Assembly (NCBI GenBank): GCA_000447185.1
Contig: KE647266.1
Location: forward strand, 1-51,100
Reading direction: 5' to 3'
Origin: Vairimorpha apis BRL 01
Taxonomy: Eukaryota; Microsporidia; Nosematidae
DNA: 51,100 nucleotides
Both the position numbers and the translations under genes were made by a program. The notes below the pieces were generated by a model that saw only the letters and a program-made list of their open reading frames with translations, was not told where the DNA came from and searched no databases. Shown piece after piece: positions 44,259 to 51,100 of this stretch. How positions within the stretch are numbered: the first letter of the stretch is position 1; every line of letters begins with the position of its first letter.

Positions 44259-45397
44259 ATGAATTATATTATAAAAATATCATCTTATTTGTTTACAACT
44301 TTTTGTTTGCTTGTTTGTATTTATGAGGCATTAAATATTTATTTTACAAAAATTTCTAAATATGCAGAACATTTTAATTATAAAGAAGTATATAAAAAAA
44401 GTTATCGTTATTTATTCGACACTACAATTATTATATTATTTTATTATTTAATTATATTTTTAATTACCTATAAAGATGAAAATGATGAAAATAAAAATAT
44501 GGAATATGAAAATAACGAAAGAAGAAATATAACTTTTTATAATAAAATGAAAAATTTTATAAAGAATAATAATCTTTTGTTAGCAACTTATTTGCTTTTT
44601 TACATAGATAACATTATTTATTTTAAAAATAATGAAATTTTATATTTACCTTTTTTATTTTATATATTAATGTTATTTATGTACAACAAAAAGAAATATT
44701 TATGTGGTGCATTAAGAATTGCATTTTATATCATTTATTTTTTTATTTATAAAGATATTTTTGATAATAGTAATAGTATTGAAAGATATATGGAATCATA
44801 TGACAAAGATGCTGCAAAAAATATTAAAAAATATATTCTTAAAAAATTTATAGATGAAATAAAAAAAAAAATTATAAACTTTATATAAAAGAGTATAAAC
44901 TTCGTCCAGCAAATGTTCATGTTTTTTCAAGTAAAAATGCAATTTATGTTGATGTTTGTGGAGAAATTCTGAAAAATTTAACTAAAAAAGAATTTACTAG
45001 TCTTTTGTACCATGAATTTAAACACGTTTTAATCGGAACATTTAAAATAAAGATATTAGATTTATCAAATTATATTTTTATGGTGGCGGCTGAATATTTG
45101 ATTATTTATTTATCTAGAAATAAAATTAATAGTAAAGATTCTCCGAAAAATTGTTTAAAAATATATTTATTTATAAATGTAACTTTGGGTGTCTTTTTAA
45201 ATTTTCTAAGAAATTATATCATTTATTTAGAGGAGATTGAATGTGATAGTTACAGTATATTACATGTTGATAAATCATATTTAATTTCAGCGTTAACGAC
45301 CATAGATAACTTAACTAATAATTTTTTAAACATAGTTATCTTTACAATATCATGTATCTTGATCATCCTAGTCTGGATTGTAGAATATATTACATAA
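44259..45397 (+). CDS. M48-type integral membrane metallopeptidase, one frame break
   Basis: About 379 residues. The first frame (44259-44888) has about five membrane helices (near residues 4-25, 50-70, 107-125, 131-147 and 152-169). An A11 run at 44861-44871, one A short, breaks the frame; the rejoined sequence continues KLYIKEYKLRPANVHVFSS and then LLYHEFKHVLIG. HEFKH (about residues 252-256, codons from 45011) is the zinc-binding HExxH. EEIECDSYS, about 72 residues later, supplies the third ligand Glu and the ExxxD-type pattern of M48 peptidases. Further membrane helices surround it. Ste24/HtpX-type enzymes cut CAAX proteins or membrane proteins. The sequence is divergent, so the exact subfamily is open. 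It lies between two secreted LRR genes. Confidence 0.72.
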
Positions 45398-45924
45398 ATA
45401 GTATGTAAGTAAATAAAAAGTTAAATTTTTTTGTGTTTCATTATAGATAAAAAAGTATATATTACATTAACTTCTTGATTCATCTTTTAATAATCTTTAA
45501 AATGTTAAAACATAAATTAATTTTAATATTTAACAAAATTAATACATACAAAATTTAAATATAAACATACTAGTTTTGCTTAATTATATTGAAAAAAACA
45601 AATGATGATTTAAAATTTAATAAACAAACTTATGACATTAAAATGTTGTTAAATTTAATAAATATTTTACAATCAAATATTTTTTTTTAAAACTAAAAAA
45701 ATTCATCGTTATAATTTAATAGATAAAAAATGACTTTTTAAATTTAAAACAATTTTGAAATTATAATATAAAATTAGAAAATTTTAATTAATATCATTTA
45801 TTTAAAAATAAACATTGTGTGTTTACGATTGAATTTATATAAATAAAACTTATTATATGCATTTTTTTAATATTTATTTTACAGTAAACTGAAAAAATAT
45901 TATCTTTTATATAATTAATTTAAA
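45398..45924. other. A/T-rich spacer
   Basis: Nothing recognised. Confidence 0.4.
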
Positions 45925-46210
45925 AACTTCAAAAGTACGATCAATTGCTAATAAACTAGATTTAATATATGGGTGTAAGATAAAGAGTATTTCATATGTG
46001 TTAACATGAAATGGTAAAGTCATTAATACTAAGCAAAAGGCTAGGAATAAAAGAACAGTCAAAGCATACATTTAATTTATGATTCTTAAGAAAACTCAAT
46101 AAGGTTTTTCGTAAGTGTGGAGAAGAGGTTACGACTTAATAATAGCGTAAAGGAAAGGCACGAAATCTTACATTTTAAGTAAACTCTTTTAGTCCTGAAG
46201 TGATAATATT
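45925..46210 (+). mobile_element. decayed retroelement fragment D (extreme C-terminus)
   Basis: A plus-strand frame reads SIANKLDLIYGCKIKSISYV, then LT, one stop and GKVINTKQKARNKR, then KAYI, another stop and FMILKKTQ. The block order LANxLxLIYxCK...SYVxT...GxV is the segment that follows EVGITSQD in the same element family, matching VMT-HGTV of fragment A. A third clear copy, present only as its tail. Confidence 0.55.
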
Positions 46211-47304
46211 ATGTAATAAAGAAATTAACCCTTATAAAAAAAAGTTTCTTTTAGTAAAATTTTTTAATTAAATTAATGACAAACAAATAAATATATAATT
46301 AAAAAATTTAGATGTTATTTTTATAAATAATTGGATATAAATTAATTGTGTGTAATGTTGTTTATAAAGTTTAATAAAAAAATAATTATTTGTATTGTCA
46401 TTAATAATTAATTAAAAATAAATATTATGAAAAAATAGTATAAATTAATTTATAAAAGGTTTTATTTTAATGTTATAATAAAAATCTTAATAAAATTTTA
46501 AAATATAAAAAATAATTTAAATTTTATCATAATTTACATAATTTAATATATAAATATTTTTATTATTTTATTTGTTTATTAGAAACATATTAACTAAAAT
46601 TTTTGTAAACAATAACTATTAGAATAAATTGTTTAACAAATAAAAAACAAACAATTAATTTTGAATAATATAAAACAAATAAACAAATAAATAATAATAA
46701 AAATTTATATTGTGATAATTAAGCAATTGATTTCTAATAAACAAATCCAAAATTTGATTTATTTCAAAATATCATTTTTTGAAATTTATATAATTAAAAT
46801 TTTAAAATTATTATTTAAATATTATTTTATGTATATTTTACATTAAAAGATTAAATTTTACTAATACTGTAATAAATGTAAACATAATTAAAATTTTGAT
46901 TCATTGAGATAATATATATTTTATAGTTTTGATATTTTTAAACAGTGAAATAATGTATTTAAATATTTAATAAAATATTGCTATAAAGGATAAAAAAGTG
47001 TATAAAACAATGCACATAATTGTTTAAAAACGCTGATTTAAGAATATCTTAAATGTATAATAAAAGTAATATACTTAAAGTATTTTAATTATTAAAAATT
47101 AATTTATTTAATTGTTCATTAAAAAGAACTGGCTTAAAAAATCAACACCTTTTAGTAATTTAAATATATTTGATATTAAGTAAAAAAATTTATAGTAACA
47201 TATATTGCGAAAAATAATACACGAAATTATGATATAATATTTTTATATACTTTATCATATATTATTTAAACTAAAATATAATTTAATATTTTATATAAAC
47301 TCAG
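46211..47304. other. A/T-rich spacer
   Basis: Nothing recognised. Confidence 0.4.
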
Positions 47305-47306
47305 TA

Positions 47307-47401
47307 TAGTAAGACCCAGTTTAACACGGGAATACGTTCCATCAAAGTAGAGCGTAATGCGAAACAGCGCTAGAGGAAGCAGTAGTAAGCGGGTTTTACT
47401 G
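47307..47401. mobile_element. TA-flanked MITE (pogo/Tc1-mariner-like)
   Basis: A 95-bp block with TA duplications at 47305-47306 and 47402-47403. Terminal inverted repeats are left TAGTAAGACCCAGTTTA and right (reverse complement) CAGTAAAACCCGCTTA; about 11 bases match apart from two transitions, then weaker similarity. CAGTAAAACCC-type ends with a TA target site are typical of pogo/Tigger transposons. The body (GAGCGTAATGCGAAACAGCG) is strongly G+C-rich for this genome. Non-coding, hence non-autonomous. It lies just 3' of the minus-strand LRR gene. Confidence 0.7.
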
Positions 47402-47465
47402 TACATAGTTAATATAATTATATACTTTTATGATACATAAAAACAATATAGTTAAAATAAATTTT

Positions 47466-50044
47466 TTAATTAAAATTTATAATCTGCATCTTTTTTAAAA
47501 TATATTCGCAAAACTCTCTTTTAACACCTTTGATTAAAGTTGAATCATTTTCAAAATACTCACATTTATTTTCAATTCCAGATTTTTTAATAAATTCTAT
47601 TACTTTACAAAGAAAACTATTATCATTATGTAAAAACTCGTATAACTCATTTATAAGTAGTTCAGGTGTAAATTCTTTAAAAAAACCAATTATACCAAAC
47701 TCTTCTCGACCATTAAATGTGTCTTTATCACAATATGTTGTTTTTTTACCATAAATATCGATACCAACATGTTCTTTGAGTAAATTTTTCCAGTAATCAA
47801 AAGAAAGCACATTCTGGTTTTCATTAAAATTTATAAATGTTTTCATAAAAACTCTCATTTTAACTTTTCCTATAAATAATCTGATATTATTTTCTATATA
47901 AAATTCTAGATTAAAATTCTTTTCTTCATGTCTTAAATTTGAATTATTTTGTAAATTTTCAACTAAATTCTGATTATCTTTAATAATTAGAAGTTCATAT
48001 AAATATATTAATTCAGCTTTATGTCTTTCAAAACCGTAACATCTAGCTTTTAAAAAATAATTATAATGTTCTTTTACAAAAACAGCATCATCAGAAGAAA
48101 AAATCATAAAAACAATAGCACTTAATAGTCGTTTAAAGAGTTCCAAATGATCTTGTCGTATATTAAATGGTATACATGAACTATTAAGATTATATAAATC
48201 TTTAATATATTCAATCAAAATTTTAGTGTCAATTAGTTTAAATTTACCAGTTAGTACATCACGATCTAATGTTTCTCTTCTTTTTTGATCTTTATTAGAA
48301 ATTTGTTCAGTATTAAATTTATTAAAAGTACAATTATTTATTTTATTCAAAAGCTCTTGTTCGGAAATAATATGTTCAGTTAAAGATGTTATTCTGCATT
48401 TTCTTAAATTTTCAAAATTAAAACTAATTGGTTTAGAATCTAAAAACTGATAAACCTTATTGATTTCAATATCATCTACTGACAATTTAAAACCTAATTC
48501 TTTTACAAGTTCATTTAAACCCAATTCTGTTGATGTTCCATAAATTTCAAGTGAATTTTGTTTTAAATCAAGACAATCTAAATTACTTAAAATACCAAGT
48601 AATTCAATAGGTATTCTTTGAATTTGATTATTATATAAAATTAATTTTTTTAATTTAGTACATCTTAATAATTCTTTAGGTAAAAATAGAATCTTATTAT
48701 TAGATAAATTCAAATAAACTATTTTTTGTAAATTACAAATATTTTTAGGTATTTCGACTATGTTATTCGTAGATAAATTTAAAATTTCTAAACTTTTTAT
48801 TTTACAAACTCTACTAAAATTAGTCAATAAATTATTTGATAAATGTAAATTAGTTAATTTAATTAAACCTTCGCAATCATCTGTAAATTCTGTTAGTTTA
48901 TTATTATTTAAATGAAGTCTAATTAAATTTTTTAAATTATTTATAGAATTTGGTAAATTATTTATTTTATTATTAGATAAAGAAATCTCTTCGATTGCAT
49001 TTAAATTTCCTATAAATGAATTTATTTCAGATAAATCGTTATAATTACAACTCAAAAAATGTAAATTTGTTAAGTTTCCTATTGAATCTGGAAATTTTTG
49101 TATTTTATTTTTACTACAACGTAAAAATTTTAAATTTTTAAATAACCTATATTTTCAGGTAATTTTAAAATATTGTTGGAATACATTTCAAGATTTTCTA
49201 AATATTTTAATTTACAAATTTCTTCAGGTAAAACAGCAAGTTGACATTTATTTAATTCAAATATTTTTAATTTTTCTAATTTTTTGATTTTATTACTAAT
49301 TATTTTAATAAAATTATTATTTAAAGATAAGTGCTTTAAATTTTTTAAAAAAAAAATTTGATCTGGTATTTCTTTAAAAAGATTTTGTTCTAAATTTAAA
49401 TTTTCTAATAAATATAAGTTATCGAAAGATTTAGGTAATGATGATAATAAATTAGAGTCTAAATGTAATACTTTAAGATTTATCAAATTACAAACATGTT
49501 TAGGTAAAAAATCTAATTTTGTTTCACTTAAATAAAGATAAGTTAAACTATTAGGAAGCTCAGATAAATTTTCCAATGGATTATTTGATAATCTTAAATC
49601 TGATAAATTTTTTAACAATTTAAATGTTGAAGGTAAAATTTTTATTTTGTTGAAATTTAAATTTAAATACTTTAAATTCGACATTTCACATATTTCTCTT
49701 TCAATTTTTTCTATTTTATTAAAACTCATACTTAAAAAAATTAAATTTTTTAATTCGTATGGAATTATTATAAAACGATTATTATCTAAAAATAAAAACG
49801 TAAATTTTTAAATAATTTAACTTGATAGGGCAAATCTATTAAAAAATCGTTTTTATTTTAATCCTGTTATATTTTTTATATTTTCTTTATTATTAAAATT
49901 ATTACAAAATTCGACTAATTCTTCTTTTGTAAATTTTTTTATTTCATTTGAAGAACAACATGTTACATTAAAAAATATAAATTTAAAATTTATAGTGAAA
50001 AATATAATCATAATTGATTTTAAAAATAAAATTATAGTATTCAT
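47466..50044 (-). CDS. secreted leucine-rich-repeat protein 2, three frame breaks
   Basis: About 860 residues when read through. The ATG at 50044 gives a hydrophobic signal-like N-terminus (MNTIILFLKSIMIIFFTINF) ending near CC. LRRs run from about 49860 to 48560. The frame breaks near 49846-49857 (rejoining NDFLIDLPYQVKLFKNL), at the A5 run 49794-49798 (resuming RFLFLDNNRF), and at the T5 run 49135-49139 (resuming NLKFLRCSKNKIQKFPDSIG). The C-terminal helical domain (from about 48500) matches LRR protein 1 at EQELLNKIN, CYGFERHKAELIYLYELL, KMRVFMKTFINFNENQNV, EHVGIDIYG and FTPELLINEL. A CCC motif sits 7-9 bases before the start. Inverted relative to LRR protein 1. Host-interaction role inferred from secretion plus LRRs. 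Confidence 0.82.
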
Positions 50045-51100
50045 TTTGTAGGGTTTTAATTTAAATTAAATATATATAAATTATAGATTAAAATCTTTTA
50101 AATTAAAAAATTATTTTTTTAATAAATTGTTGTACAAACGTTTAAAGAATAAAAATTCATTACAAGTAAAATTTGCAATTTATTAAATTTGATAAATTTT
50201 AGTATTATTGCTGATTTAAAAATAAAATTTAAATAGCTAATAACAAATAACATTTTAATAAACTTAAAAATATAATTTAAGGTTAATTTGTTTTGTCTTA
50301 TCTTAATACTATATGTATATTTAAAAAAATGATAATTCTAAATTAAATCAAAAAATTATTTGAAATTTTAAATAAGAAGTTAAATGAAATATCGAATAGA
50401 CCTTGCATAAAATAATTTTTTAATTTATATATGTGTGATATAATGATTCAAAAGATTAATTAAAATTTTTGATAAATTTTAAAATGTACAAACCATTATA
50501 AGTATGGTTTATTAAAATTTTTTGCACTAATTCTTATATTTTTGAAGACAATTTTGTATTTTTCTATATAAAATAGTAACTGAATTTATTTAAAAAGCTT
50601 GTATGTATATAAAATTATGTTTTAAAAATATCTTAAAATAAAGATATTTTATTTTGTAATTGTAATTTCTAAACTTTTTTATTATTTGATAACAGGAAAA
50701 AAATTGTATAAAGATTATAGCAAAAAATAATAATAATTAAAAATTGTTTAATTCAAATAAATGTAATTTTTAAAAACTAAAAAAAATAAATTATTGTTAT
50801 TATTTTAATAATTTAAAATTAATTTATTTATTGAGATATATTCTACATAATATTTTAATTGATTTATTTTTGTTTGTAGTTATTTTTATTATAAAAGTAA
50901 AGCAATCATATAATCATAGATTAATTTTTTATGTTTTTTAATTAATTTAAGACGATTAAAAAATATCTGAAACTAAAAAAATGATTTAAAGAAATTTTTA
51001 TCTGAAATTATATTATGTAAAATATTAAATCATTTTAAATTGATTAAATTGTTATCTTTTTTAAACACCCATATTTTAAAAAAAGTATCAAAATTTAAAA
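50045..51100. other. A/T-rich spacer to window end
   Basis: Upstream of LRR protein 2. Apart from the start-proximal CCC motif, no coding frame, RNA gene or repeat array is recognised. Confidence 0.45.
50051..50053 (-). promoter_or_regulatory. CCC motif upstream of LRR protein 2
   Basis: The coding strand reads AACCCTACAAA then ATG. The CCC is 7-9 bases before the start. Confidence 0.5.

Overview
The window looks like nuclear DNA from a microsporidian (an obligate intracellular relative of fungi) with an extremely A+T-rich, loosely packed genome. The reasons are: eukaryotic housekeeping genes without visible introns (enolase, UPF1, DMC1, UBC7, an exosome subunit, an RNase P subunit), several starts preceded within about 20 bases by a C-rich CCC motif, a 5S rRNA gene, secreted leucine-rich-repeat (LRR) proteins, and decayed retroelement pieces of a kind I associate with microsporidia. 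The species cannot be told from the window.

Layout. From 0 to 22.5 kb is a housekeeping block: a small membrane protein, enolase, a CorA/ALR-type Mg2+ channel, an Asn/Lys-rich protein, an Rpr2/Rpp21-like RNase P subunit, UPF1, a large Asn-rich protein, a Csl4-like exosome S1 protein, a nuclear-looking beta-rich protein, DMC1, UBC7 and a multi-pass membrane protein. Minisatellite arrays (periods about 45, 56, 61 and 66 bp) lie between these genes. From 22.5 to 26.5 kb is gene-poor, with a solo LTR bounded by a perfect 5-bp target duplication and a 5S rRNA gene. From 26.5 to 33.5 kb is a family of single-pass membrane proteins: one intact member, one member cut off by a run of N, and one frame-broken member, plus a 1-kb direct duplication on either side of the N run. 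From 35 to 47.5 kb is an accessory compartment with decayed retroelement fragments in both orientations, a TTAA-flanked MITE and a TA-flanked MITE. Embedded in or beside it are two long secreted LRR proteins (38.6-41.4 kb on plus, 47.5-50.0 kb on minus) that share an unrecognised C-terminal domain, with an M48-type membrane metallopeptidase between them.

Reading frames. At least eight genes are interrupted by one or more breaks, nearly all inside runs of 5-11 A or T. In each case the protein continues sensibly in another frame (CorA GMN motif, UPF1 motif Ia, M48 HExxH, LRR periodicity). Consensus sequencing error is the simplest explanation. These loci are annotated as single genes with the breaks noted. 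Intact genes (enolase, DMC1, UBC7 and the 589-residue membrane protein) show that the standard genetic code is used.

The most interesting parts are the LRR - M48 peptidase - LRR locus inside transposon debris, the new C-terminal domain of the LRR proteins, and the tandem membrane-protein family with its collapsed assembly gap.
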